From Streptomyces sp. OR43 (GTDB taxonomy: Bacteria; Actinomycetota; Actinomycetes; Streptomycetales; Streptomycetaceae), in assembly GCF_008042275.1 (NCBI RefSeq), contig NZ_RDBK01000022.1, positions 108,888 through 143,712 of the forward strand: DNA of 34,825 nucleotides. The letters run 5' to 3'. This document shows, piece by piece, positions 17,209 through 24,703 of this stretch (position 1 is the first letter of the stretch; each line of letters opens with the position of its first letter). The translations under genes were made by a program, and so were the position numbers. The notes below the pieces were generated by a model. The model did not search any database and was not told the DNA's origin. It saw only the letters and a list, made by a program, of their open reading frames with translations.

Positions 17209-17838
17209 GTGGCCGATCCCGATCCCGTCGAAGAGGGCAGGAAGCTCCACCGCGGTTTCAGCGGTCTGGCCCTGCTCGGCATCCTGCTCGTCGTCGCTGG
17301 CCTGGTCGGTCTCGTCTACACGGGCGTCGCCACGCTCACCTCGATGATCCTCTTCGGCTGGCTGCTGCTCATCGGCGGCCTGGTCGGGCTGCTCCACGCG
17401 ATCCAGTCGCGCGGAACCAGTTACTTCTGGCTGGGCGTCGTGGTCGCCGCGCTGAACATCGCCGCCGGGGTCGTCGTCATCCGCCACCCCCACGGCACCG
17501 CCGAGGCACTGACCATGTTCGCCGCCCTGCTGTTCCTCACGGGCGGAGTGTTCCGCCTGGTGGGCAGCGTCGTGGTGCGCGGACCCCAGTTCGGGTGGAC
17601 GCTGCTGCAGGGCGCGTTCGGACTGCTGCTCGGGCTGCTGGTCCTCTTCGACTGGCCGCACAGCAGCCTCTACGTCCTCGGCTGCTTCTTCTCGCTCGCG
17701 CTGCTCTTCGACGGGCTGGGGCTCATCGCGATCGGTGTCGGCGGCCGGCGGATCGTGTCGATGGTCTCGGCCCAGATGGCACCCGGCGCCGACGCGGACG
17801 GCCTCGCGGAGGAAGAGCAGAAGCGGTCCGAAAGCTGA
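17209..17838 (+). CDS. HdeD family (DUF308) integral membrane protein
   Basis: A 209-residue membrane protein with about six hydrophobic helices and the HdeD/DUF308 pattern of repeated short helix pairs (GLALLGILLVVAGLVGLVYTG, MILFGWLLLIGGLVGLLHAI, LNIAAGVVVI and so on). HdeD in E. coli is linked to acid resistance; in actinobacteria the role is unknown. The start is GTG 17209 with GAGGAG about eight bases upstream. The C-terminal 30 residues are acidic and cytosolic-looking. Confidence 0.88.
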   Translation: MADPDPVEEGRKLHRGFSGLALLGILLVVAGLVGLVYTGVATLTSMILFGWLLLIGGLVGLLHAIQSRGTSYFWLGVVVAALNIAAGVVVIRHPHGTAEALTMFAALLFLTGGVFRLVGSVVVRGPQFGWTLLQGAFGLLLGLLVLFDWPHSSLYVLGCFFSLALLFDGLGLIAIGVGGRRIVSMVSAQMAPGADADGLAEEEQKRSES

Positions 17839-17873
17839 CGGACCTGCGCTCATTCGGTCAAGTTCCGTCGATT

Positions 17874-17885
17874 GAAGTCGACTTC
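17874..17885. promoter_or_regulatory. 12-bp perfect palindrome upstream of RsbW-like gene
   Basis: GAAGTCGACTTC is a perfect 12-bp palindrome, in the 134-bp gap between the HdeD gene and the RsbW-like ATPase gene, about 90 bp before the ATPase start. It could be an operator; no -10/-35 pair is convincing around it. Confidence 0.3.
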
Positions 17886-17972
17886 TGTTCAGTGGTACGG
17901 ACCGAGCCGACTACGCCCCGCACCCTGTACTCGACGTGCAGTCACCACCGAGTGGAGAGCGGGTACCGGACA

Positions 17973-18428
17973 ATGGAGAGCCGCGGGAGTGTCCCCGCCC
18001 GGCCCGTGTCGTACGAAGGGGTCTGGCGGTTCACCGCCCCGGCCACGGACGTCTCCGTACCCCAGGCCCGGCACGCCGTACGCGACCTGCTGAAGCGCCA
18101 GGGCGTCCCCGTGGACGACGACATCGCCCAGGGTCTGCTGCTCATCGTCTCCGAACTGGCGACCAACGCGGTCAAGCACGCCGCACTGCTCTCGCCGGAG
18201 CTCGCGGTCGAGGTCGCCGTGGGCGCCGAGTGGATCAGGGTGTCCGTCGAGGACAACCACCCCTACCGGCCGACGGCCCTGGAGACGGACTACGCGCAGA
18301 CCGGCGGGCGCGGGCTCCTGCTCGTCCGTGAGATCACCCGGGAAGCGGGCGGCACCTGCGACGTGGAGCACACCGCGGGCGGCGGAAAGGTCATCTGGGC
18401 GGCCCTGCCGCTCAGCACACGGCTGTGA
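17973..18428 (+). CDS. ATP-binding protein, RsbW-like anti-sigma-factor kinase family
   Basis: A 151-residue single HATPase_c domain protein of the GHKL fold. The N box IVSELATNAVKHA spans 58-70 (E61, N65, H69), the G1 box VEDNHPYRP 92-100, and the G2 box GGRGLLLVRE 111-120. It ends HTAGGGKVIWAALPL. Streptomyces encodes dozens of such stand-alone ATPases, thought to bind or phosphorylate sigma factors or anti-anti-sigma factors; no partner gene is adjacent here. The ATG at 17973 is my choice; an in-frame GTG at 17952 is possible. It is separated from the preceding HdeD gene by 134 bp. Confidence 0.88.
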   Translation: MESRGSVPARPVSYEGVWRFTAPATDVSVPQARHAVRDLLKRQGVPVDDDIAQGLLLIVSELATNAVKHAALLSPELAVEVAVGAEWIRVSVEDNHPYRPTALETDYAQTGGRGLLLVREITREAGGTCDVEHTAGGGKVIWAALPLSTRL

Positions 18429-18452
18429 CCCCTCCGCGCCGGCGGGTCGCGC

Positions 18453-19046
18453 CTACCAGCCCGCAGCCGGTCCGGTCAGCTCCCGGATCGCCGGACGGGC
18501 GGCGTCCAGCACCGTCATGAACCAGGCGGAGAAGGGTGCCCGGGCATGCCGCTCGGCCAGCTCCCCGGCCGTCACGAAGGCCGTCTCGCCCACCTCCTCG
18601 GGATCCGGCCGCAGCTGCTCCTGGGCCATGCCCACGAAGAGGTGGTTGAACTCCTGCTCGACCAGACCCGACGCGGGATCCGGGTGGTTGTAGCGCACCG
18701 TGCCCGCCTCGGCCAGCAGCGAGGGCGAGACGCCCAGCTCCTCGTACGTCCGCCGGGCGGCGGCGGCGAAGGGCGCCTCACCCGGATAGGGGTGGCCGCA
18801 GCAGGTGTTGGACCAGACACCGGGGGAGTGGTACTTGCCGAGTGCGCGGCGCTGGAGCAACAGCCGGCCCTGCTCGTCGAAGAGGAACACGGAGAACGCC
18901 CGGTGGAGTTGCCCCGGTGCCTGGTGGGCGGCGAGCTTCTCCGCCGTGCCGATGGTGGTGCCGTTCTCGTCGACCAGTTCGAGCATGATCGCTTCTGCTG
19001 CGCCGTTCGACGAGTTGTTCGCCGCGGTGGCTGGTGTGGTCGGCAT
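18453..19046 (-). CDS. idi: type 1 isopentenyl-diphosphate delta-isomerase
   Basis: A 197-residue Nudix-fold isomerase that interconverts isopentenyl and dimethylallyl diphosphate, the starter units for all isoprenoids. The catalytic cysteine motif NTCCGHP is at 80-86 (C83), the Nudix-like RRTYEELG with paired glutamates (E102, E103) is intact, and metal-binding histidines are likely H41 and H48 (QLHRAFSVFLFD). The start at 19046 has AAGGA five bases upstream; the in-frame ATG at 19052 overlaps that site. The gene lies about 10 kb from the hopanoid operon and would feed the same FPP pool, though it is on the opposite strand. Confidence 0.96.
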   Translation of the reverse strand: MPTTPATAANNSSNGAAEAIMLELVDENGTTIGTAEKLAAHQAPGQLHRAFSVFLFDEQGRLLLQRRALGKYHSPGVWSNTCCGHPYPGEAPFAAAARRTYEELGVSPSLLAEAGTVRYNHPDPASGLVEQEFNHLFVGMAQEQLRPDPEEVGETAFVTAGELAERHARAPFSAWFMTVLDAARPAIRELTGPAAGW

Positions 19047-19194
19047 ACCCATCCTTCGCTATGGACTCGGCCCCGAGCGCCGGTCCCGTCGAGTCTGCTC
19101 AAGTCTGCCGTACAAAAGCGGCTTGTCCGCACTTCGGTGCTGGCATGTCCGGCCCCGCCGCACCGCCCCGGCACGCCGGGCCCCGGACGGCGTG

Positions 19195-19599
19195 TCAGAC
19201 CCCGGACGCCGCCGGATACTCGGTCCTGCCCCGCGCGACGGCTGCGGAACCATCGAGGACCAGGGCCGTCATCGCCTCGTGGGACACCTCGAAACCTGGC
19301 CGGATTCCGTACCGCGGGGCGGGCGCGAAACCGGACTCCGGGCAGGACTCGCGACGACCGGGCACCAGGACCCGTGACTCCCCGCGCAAGCGCGCGGCAT
19401 CGCGCAGGGCCCGTACGCCGGCCAGGCCGGCTTCGGACTCCGTCGGGAACGCGGCGGCCCAGGGCGCGTGCACGGCCGCGCCGTCCGCAGCGGTCTCGGG
19501 ACGGGGGCTCCAGCGGGCTTCGGCGGACGGACACACCGGATCGCCGTCATGCGGGACAGAGGGTGGCGAGTCGTCCAGGGAGTGGTCGTCGTCGGTCAA
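19195..19599 (-). CDS. hypothetical protein, 134 residues
   Basis: I do not recognise the family. The TTG at 19599 has a weak AAGGG ribosome binding site. The first 35 residues are acidic and disordered-looking. The rest (for example AWAAAFPTESEAGLAGVRALRDAARLRG and PRYGIRPGFEVSHEAMTALVLDG) has helix-like composition with no signal peptide or membrane segment. Nothing on the other strand is convincing here, so a real gene is likely, but it could also be a degraded fragment. It lies 148 bp upstream of idi on the same strand. Confidence 0.5.
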   Translation of the reverse strand: MTDDDHSLDDSPPSVPHDGDPVCPSAEARWSPRPETAADGAAVHAPWAAAFPTESEAGLAGVRALRDAARLRGESRVLVPGRRESCPESGFAPAPRYGIRPGFEVSHEAMTALVLDGSAAVARGRTEYPAASGV

Positions 19600-19669
19600 C
19601 GTGGGCAGCCCTTGAGTGATTCGTACATCGCTGCGAAAACCCTACACCGCGGGTCCGGCCGGCCCCGGG

Positions 19670-20611
19670 TCAGTGGCAGAGCTTCGCCTCGTGCTCGGCG
19701 TGGCCGCTCGGCTCCAGCTGGAACGTGCAGTGCTCGACGTCGAAGTGGTCGCCGAGGCAGCCCTGCAGCTCATGGAGGAGTTTCTCGTGCCCGATCGAGT
19801 CGAGGAACTCCTGATGCACCACCACATGGGCGGAGAGGACCGGCATGCCCGAGGTGATCGTCCAGGCGTGCAGGTCATGGACGTCCAGCACCCCGGGCAG
19901 TGCCGTGATGTGGTCGCGCACCTCGCCCATGTCGACCCCCGGCGGCGCCGACTCCAGGAGGACGTTCAGCGTCTCGCGGAGCAGCTTCACCGTGCGCGGG
20001 ACGATCATGAGCCCGATGACCAGCGAGGCGACCGGGTCCGCCGCCTGCCAGCCCGTCGCCAGGATGATGCCCGCCGAGACCAGCACGGTCACCGAGCCCA
20101 GGGCGTCGGCCAGCACCTCCAGATAGGCGCCGCGCACGTTGAGGCTGTCCTTCTGCCCGCGCGTCAGAAGCGACAGCGACACCATGTTCGCGACGAGGCC
20201 GACCAGGGCGAAGGCGATCGTCAGCCCGCCCCGGGTCTCGGCCGGGGTGATGAAACGCTCCACCGCCTCGAAGAGCAGATAGCCGCCCACCCCGAGCAGC
20301 AGGACGCAGTTGGCCAGCGCGGCGAGGATCTCCGCACGGGCGTAGCCGAAGGTCCGGTTCGGCCCGGCCGGTTTGTTCGCGAAGTGGATCGCCAGCAGCG
20401 CCATGCCGAGACCGAGGGCGTCGGTCGCCATGTGGGCGGCGTCGGCGATCAGCGCGAGGGAGCCCGACAGCACACCTCCGACGACCTCCATGACCGCCAC
20501 GGCGAGCGTGATGCCCAGCGCGACCCTCAGCCGCCCCTGGTACGCGGCGGCCGCCGTGCCGGTGGGCGCGGGCCCTCCGTGCGCATGTCCGTGATCGTGC
20601 CCTGCCCCCAT
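19670..20611 (-). CDS. cation diffusion facilitator (CzcD/ZitB-like metal efflux)
   Basis: A 313-residue CDF transporter with six membrane helices and a cytosolic C-terminal domain. The N-terminus is His-rich (HDHGHAHGG), typical of Zn-type members. The helix 2 metal-site motif is H60-x-x-x-D64. The helix 5 counterpart is E164-x-x-x-D168 (LEVLAD), where many Zn transporters have His in place of Glu. The C-terminal domain carries further histidines (VHDLHAW, VEHC, HAEHEAKLCH). Likely role: proton-coupled export of Zn2+ or another divalent metal. It lies downstream of galE on the same strand, separated by a strong hairpin, so it may have its own promoter. Confidence 0.94.
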   Translation of the reverse strand: MGAGHDHGHAHGGPAPTGTAAAAYQGRLRVALGITLAVAVMEVVGGVLSGSLALIADAAHMATDALGLGMALLAIHFANKPAGPNRTFGYARAEILAALANCVLLLGVGGYLLFEAVERFITPAETRGGLTIAFALVGLVANMVSLSLLTRGQKDSLNVRGAYLEVLADALGSVTVLVSAGIILATGWQAADPVASLVIGLMIVPRTVKLLRETLNVLLESAPPGVDMGEVRDHITALPGVLDVHDLHAWTITSGMPVLSAHVVVHQEFLDSIGHEKLLHELQGCLGDHFDVEHCTFQLEPSGHAEHEAKLCH

Positions 20612-20711
20612 GGGGACGCCTCCCGGTCGTCTGCGGGCCCGGACGCGAACGGCCCGGGCCCTGTCAGTGAACTACGGGTGGGGGGTATCGGGCAACCCGG
20701 CACTGAACACC

Positions 20712-20720
20712 GTTGTCAAC
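20712..20720 (-). promoter_or_regulatory. possible -35 element / small palindrome before the cation efflux gene
   Basis: GTTGTCAAC at 20712-20720 is a small palindrome. On the minus strand it supplies TTGACA (20719 to 20714), about 100 bp upstream of the cation diffusion facilitator start. No matching -10 hexamer at 16-18 bp is convincing, so this is a weak promoter call. Confidence 0.25.
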
Positions 20721-20722
20721 TG

Positions 20723-20754
20723 CTCTGACCTGCGGAAATGCTTGCAGGTCAGAG
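20723..20754. terminator. strong hairpin overlapping the galE stop codon
   Basis: CTCTGACCTGC at 20723-20733 and GCAGGTCAGAG at 20744-20754 are perfect 11-bp inverted arms around a 10-base loop. The galE stop codon (20749-20751) lies within one arm. It probably limits readthrough from galE into the cation efflux gene or stabilises the 3' end. There is no T-tract on the minus strand. Confidence 0.6.
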
Positions 20755-21762
20755 CGGCGGACCGGCCCTTTCGACCTCCTGCCGGGCCACGCTGCCGGGA
20801 TGGTGCAGCAGCCAGCCCTGCCAGGCCGACTCGACCATCTCGCGCACCCCGCGCCGGGCCGTCCAGCCCAGCTGCCCGGACATCCGCTCGCACGAGGCGA
20901 CCGCCTTCGCGGCGTCCCCGGCGCGGCGCGGCTCGGTCTCCGGCTTCAGCTCGTGGCCGGTGACCTCCGCCACCAGATCGGCGAGCTCGCGCACCGAGAC
21001 GCCCTCGCCGCGGCCGATGTTCACGGTCAGGTCCCCGGGACCGTCCTGCGCGGCCAGCCGGCGGGCCACGGCCAGATGCGCGTCGGCCAGATCGGCCACG
21101 TGGATGTAGTCGCGGACGCAGGTGCCGTCCGGGGTGGCGTAGTCGTCCCCGAAGATCCGCGGCGCCTCACCGCGGGTCAGCCGGTCGAAGAACATCGGGA
21201 TCACGTTGAAGACGCCCGTGTCCGCCAGCTGCGGCTCGGCGGCACCCGCCACGTTGAAGTAGCGCAGACAGCCGGTGGACAGCCCATGGGCCTGCCCGGC
21301 CGCCCGCACCAGCCATTCGCCGGCGAGCTTGGTCTCGCCGTACGGACTGATCGGGACGCAGGGGGCCGCCTCGGTGATCGTCTCCGCTTCCGGTACGCCG
21401 TAGACGGCGGCCGACGACGAGAACAGGAAGCGCCGTACCCCGGCGGCCGCGACGGCCTCCAGGAGGACGTTCAGCCCGGTGACGTTCTCCCGGTAGTACA
21501 GAAGCGGCTTCTCGACGGATTCGCCGACCTGCTTCTTCGCTGCGAGATGCACCACACCGGTCACCTCGTGCTCCGCGAGCACCCGGTCCAGCAGCGCACG
21601 GTCCGCCGCCGAACCACGGACCAGCGGGACGTCCTTCGCCAGCCGGTCCGGGTTGCCCGTCGAGAGGTCGTCGAGCACGACCACCCGCTCGCCGGCTTCC
21701 CTCATCGCCCGCACCACGTGGGCCCCGATGTATCCGGCTCCGCCGGTGATCAGCCATGTCAT
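20749..21762 (-). CDS. galE: UDP-glucose 4-epimerase
   Basis: A 337-residue extended short-chain dehydrogenase. The NAD-binding motif GGAGYIG is at 7-13, D31-D32 binds the ribose, the serine is in FLFSSSAAVYG (113-122), and the catalytic Y141-x-x-x-K145 is in SPYGETK. RYFNVAGA and DGTCVRDYIHVADLADAH are diagnostic of GalE. It interconverts UDP-glucose and UDP-galactose and could supply a sugar donor to the glycosyltransferase system on the other side of the divergent gap. I placed the start at ATG 21762, directly before the Rossmann strand; the frame stays open upstream but with poor composition. The stop codon lies inside a hairpin. Confidence 0.95.
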   Translation of the reverse strand: MTWLITGGAGYIGAHVVRAMREAGERVVVLDDLSTGNPDRLAKDVPLVRGSAADRALLDRVLAEHEVTGVVHLAAKKQVGESVEKPLLYYRENVTGLNVLLEAVAAAGVRRFLFSSSAAVYGVPEAETITEAAPCVPISPYGETKLAGEWLVRAAGQAHGLSTGCLRYFNVAGAAEPQLADTGVFNVIPMFFDRLTRGEAPRIFGDDYATPDGTCVRDYIHVADLADAHLAVARRLAAQDGPGDLTVNIGRGEGVSVRELADLVAEVTGHELKPETEPRRAGDAAKAVASCERMSGQLGWTARRGVREMVESAWQGWLLHHPGSVARQEVERAGPPL

Positions 21763-22136
21763 GGCGGCCAGGTTAGAGGGTCCGGCGACGGCGTGACCCG
21801 CGCCGCATGCCCCGGCCGCCGCGACGCGGGGCCCGCGTCCCATTCCTCCTGTGGTGCGCGACCCGCGCCGCAGGCCCCCGCCCGCCGTGACGCGCGACCC
21901 GGTGTCGCATGCCCGCCTCCTGTGACGCAGGAGCCGCGTTTTGTCAGCCGGGGCGGCCATCGACGATGATGATCGCGGACGGGGCCGGATGATGCCGGTC
22001 CTCCCGGAACAGAGCACAAACGGGCAGTGAACTCCCGCTTCCGTTCATCCGATAGCCTCTGCCGACATGCCGCCGGCCGTATTCAGGGCCGCACTGTCGC
22101 GCGCCGACCCGTGTCAGCACCAAGGAGTGAGTTCGT
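21763..22136. other. divergent intergenic region between galE and the DUF5941 gene
   Basis: This 374-bp gap holds three imperfect GC-rich direct repeats beginning GACCCG at 21795, 21860 and 21896. A small hairpin, CTCCTG at 21917-21922 with CAGGAG at 21928-21933, is followed by CCGCGTTTT. Towards the right end the sequence becomes less GC-rich, with GATAGC around 22053 as a possible -10 region for the rightward operon. I see no convincing protein-coding gene in it. Confidence 0.45.
22122..22127 (+). promoter_or_regulatory. ribosome binding site supporting a CTG start
   Basis: AAGGAG at 22122-22127 is a near-ideal Shine-Dalgarno site nine bases before CTG 22137. An in-frame TGA at 22128-22130 prevents any start upstream, and the next conventional start codon in this frame is TTG 22251. 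It therefore decides the start of the following gene. Confidence 0.65.
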
Positions 22137-23969
22137 CTGTCGACCGCCATTCTCACAGGTGCTCCGGTACCCGGATCCTCGCTCCAGGACGATCTGAGGT
22201 CACTGGGCTTCGACGTACAGACCGCCGCCGACGTCACCGAGGCGGCCCGGTTGCTGTCCGCGGTGCCGGCCGAAAGCCGCGTCGCCCTCGTCGACCCCCG
22301 CTTCGTCGGTCATGTTCACGCCCTACGGCTCGGACTGACCGACCCCCGCTTCCCCGCCGCCACCGTGCCCGGAGCGCTCACCGCGCAGCCCGAGGCGCGT
22401 CCCGCCCTGGTCCGCGCCCTGCGCACCACCACCGAGGCAGTCGGCGCCGGAGTTCCCGCAGGCCCGCCCGGCACCACCGTCACGGTCACCGACCGCACCG
22501 TGCCCGGCCGGCTCGCCGCCACGATGGACGCCGAGGGCACCGCGGTCCAGCGCCCGGAGCTCGGCTCGCTCGTCGCCACCGTTCCGGCGGACGAGGCCGC
22601 ACGCGCCACGGCGCGGTCCGGTGTCGCCGCCGTCGACGACGAGGCGGTCCGGCTGCGCGGCGCCGTGAAGGCCCGCGACGGCTTCTTCACCACGTACTGC
22701 ATCAGCCCGTACTCGCGCTACCTCGCCCGCTGGTGCGCGCGCCGCGGCTTCACCCCGAACCAGGTCACCACCGCGTCCCTGCTGACCGCGCTGGTCGCGG
22801 CCGGCTGTGCCGCCACCGGCAGCCGCGGCGGATACGTCGCCGCAGGGCTGCTCCTCCTCTTCTCCTTCGTGCTGGACTGCACCGACGGGCAGCTCGCCCG
22901 CTACTCGCTGCAGTACTCGACGATGGGCGCCTGGCTCGACGCCACCTTCGACCGGGCCAAGGAGTACGCGTACTACGCGGGTCTCGCCCTCGGCGCGGCA
23001 CGCGGTGGTGACGACGTCTGGGCGCTGGCGCTCGGCGCGATGGTGCTCCAGTCCTGCCGCCATGTGATCGACTTCTCGTTCAACGAGGCGAACCACGACG
23101 CGGTCGCGAACTCCAGCCCCACGGCCGCCCTCTCCGACAAGCTCGACAGCGTCGGCTGGACGGTCTGGGTGCGCCGGATGATCGTGCTCCCGATCGGTGA
23201 GCGCTGGGCGATGATCGCCGTACTGACCGCGCTGACCACCCCGCGGATCGTGTTCTACGCGCTCCTCGTCGGCTGCGCCTTCGCCGCCTGCTACACCACC
23301 GCCGGCCGGCTGCTGCGCTCCCTGACCCGTAAGGCCCGCCGCACCGACCGCGCCGCCCAGGCCCTCGCCGACCTCGCCGACTCCGGCCCGGTCGCCGAAC
23401 TCGTGGCGGCCCGCGGCCCCCGGATCCCCGGCGCCTGGAGCGCCCCGGTGGTGGCGGTCGTCGGTACCGGCGCGCTGATCGCCGCCGCGCTCCAGCAGCC
23501 CTTCGGCAGCCGGCAGATGATCGCCGCCGCCGTCTTCTACGCGATCTGTTCCGGCATAGCCGTCGCGCGCCCGCTCAAGGGCGCGCTCGACTGGCTCGTG
23601 CCTCCCGTCTTCCGGGCGGCGGAGTACTGCACGATCCTCATCCTGGCCGCGCGCAGCGACATCGACGGTGCGCTTCCCGCGGCCTTCGGCCTGGTTTCGG
23701 CGGTCGCCTACCATCACTACGACACGGTGTACCGCATCCGAGGCGGCACCGGCGCCCCGCCGCAGTGGCTGGTGCGCACGATCGGCGGTCACGAGGGCCG
23801 GACCCTGGTGGTGGCCGTACTCGCCGCCGTACTCACGGGGGCCTCCGACTTCACCGTGGCCCTCACCGCCCTCGCGGTCGCCGTGGCCCTGGTCGTGCTC
23901 GTGGAATCCATCCGTTTCTGGGTGTCCTCCGGGGCGCCCGCCGTTCACGACGAAGGAGAACTCGCATGA
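22137..23969 (+). CDS. DUF5941-type CDP-alcohol phosphotransferase
   Basis: About 610 residues when begun at CTG 22137; a TTG at 22251 would give 572. The 38 codons before the TTG read as sensible protein (AILTGAPVPGSSLQDDLRSL, then GFDVQTAADVTEAARLL) behind an AAGGAG site, so I favour CTG. The first 180 or so residues form a soluble domain I cannot assign. Next comes DGFFTTYCISPYSRYLARW and the full CDP-alcohol phosphotransferase motif: D247, D250-G251, A254-R255, G264, D268, D272 in CTG numbering. Many membrane helices follow, in a C-terminal part I recall as DUF5941. It should transfer a phospho-alcohol from a CDP-alcohol to an acceptor in the membrane. ATGA overlap links it to the next gene. 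Confidence 0.85.
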   Translation: MSTAILTGAPVPGSSLQDDLRSLGFDVQTAADVTEAARLLSAVPAESRVALVDPRFVGHVHALRLGLTDPRFPAATVPGALTAQPEARPALVRALRTTTEAVGAGVPAGPPGTTVTVTDRTVPGRLAATMDAEGTAVQRPELGSLVATVPADEAARATARSGVAAVDDEAVRLRGAVKARDGFFTTYCISPYSRYLARWCARRGFTPNQVTTASLLTALVAAGCAATGSRGGYVAAGLLLLFSFVLDCTDGQLARYSLQYSTMGAWLDATFDRAKEYAYYAGLALGAARGGDDVWALALGAMVLQSCRHVIDFSFNEANHDAVANSSPTAALSDKLDSVGWTVWVRRMIVLPIGERWAMIAVLTALTTPRIVFYALLVGCAFAACYTTAGRLLRSLTRKARRTDRAAQALADLADSGPVAELVAARGPRIPGAWSAPVVAVVGTGALIAAALQQPFGSRQMIAAAVFYAICSGIAVARPLKGALDWLVPPVFRAAEYCTILILAARSDIDGALPAAFGLVSAVAYHHYDTVYRIRGGTGAPPQWLVRTIGGHEGRTLVVAVLAAVLTGASDFTVALTALAVAVALVVLVESIRFWVSSGAPAVHDEGELA

Positions 23970-24703
23970 TCGGCCTCGTACTGGCAGCCGGCGCAGGACG
24001 GCGCCTGCGCCCCTACACCGACACGCTCCCCAAGGCCCTCGTGCCGGTGGACGGCGAGAAGACGATCCTCGACCTCACGCTGGCCAACTTCGCCGAGATC
24101 GGGCTCACCGAGGTCGCGATCGTCGTCGGCTACCGCAAGGAAGCGGTCTACGACCGCAAGGCGGAGCTGGAGGCGAAGTACGGCCTGAAGCTCACCCTCG
24201 TCGACAACGACAAGGCCGAGGAGTGGAACAACGCCTACTCGCTGTGGTGCGCCCGTGAGGTCCTCAAGCGCGGTGTGATCCTCGCCAACGGCGACACCGT
24301 CCACCCGGTGTCCGTCGAGCGGACCCTGCTGGACGCGCGCGGCAAGGGCCAGAAGATCATCCTCGCCCTCGACACGGTGAAGAACCTCGCCGACGAGGAG
24401 ATGAAGGTCATCACCGACGGCGACAAGGGCGTGCGTCGGATCACGAAGCTGATGGACCCGGCCACCGCCACCGGCGAGTACATCGGCGTCACCCTCATCG
24501 AGGCCGAGGCCGCCGAGGAGCTCGCCGACGCGCTCAAGGCCACCTTCGAGCGCGACCCGGACCTCTACTACGAGGACGGCTACCAGGAGCTCGTCAACCG
24601 CGGCTTCACCGTCGACGTGGCCCCCATCGGCGAGGTCACCTGGGTCGAGATCGACAACCACGACGACCTCGCGAAGGGCAGGGAGATCGCATGCCAGTAC
24701 TGA
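23966..24703 (+). CDS. nucleotidyltransferase, phosphocholine-cytidylyltransferase-like
   Basis: A 245-residue sugar-nucleotidyltransferase-fold enzyme. The N-terminal signature LVLAAGAGRRLRPYTDTLPKALVPV (4-28) is the nucleotide-binding loop plus the PKAL lysine. ILANGDTVHP carries the metal-binding Asp. EWNNAYSLWCAREVL and the C-terminal WVEIDNHDDLAKGREI resemble LicC/phosphocholine cytidylyltransferase-type members. It most likely activates an alcohol phosphate with CTP to give a CDP-alcohol for the flanking CDP-alcohol phosphotransferases; the nucleotide and substrate are inferred from context. GAAGGAG precedes the start, ATGA overlaps the previous stop, and 13 bp overlap the next gene. 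Confidence 0.9.
   Translation: MIGLVLAAGAGRRLRPYTDTLPKALVPVDGEKTILDLTLANFAEIGLTEVAIVVGYRKEAVYDRKAELEAKYGLKLTLVDNDKAEEWNNAYSLWCAREVLKRGVILANGDTVHPVSVERTLLDARGKGQKIILALDTVKNLADEEMKVITDGDKGVRRITKLMDPATATGEYIGVTLIEAEAAEELADALKATFERDPDLYYEDGYQELVNRGFTVDVAPIGEVTWVEIDNHDDLAKGREIACQY

Noticed and set aside
22067..23011. An ATG-initiated frame at 22067 that overlaps the DUF5941-type gene
   Set aside because: It becomes an Arg/Pro-rich shifted copy of the real gene and has no ribosome binding site matched to a sensible protein.
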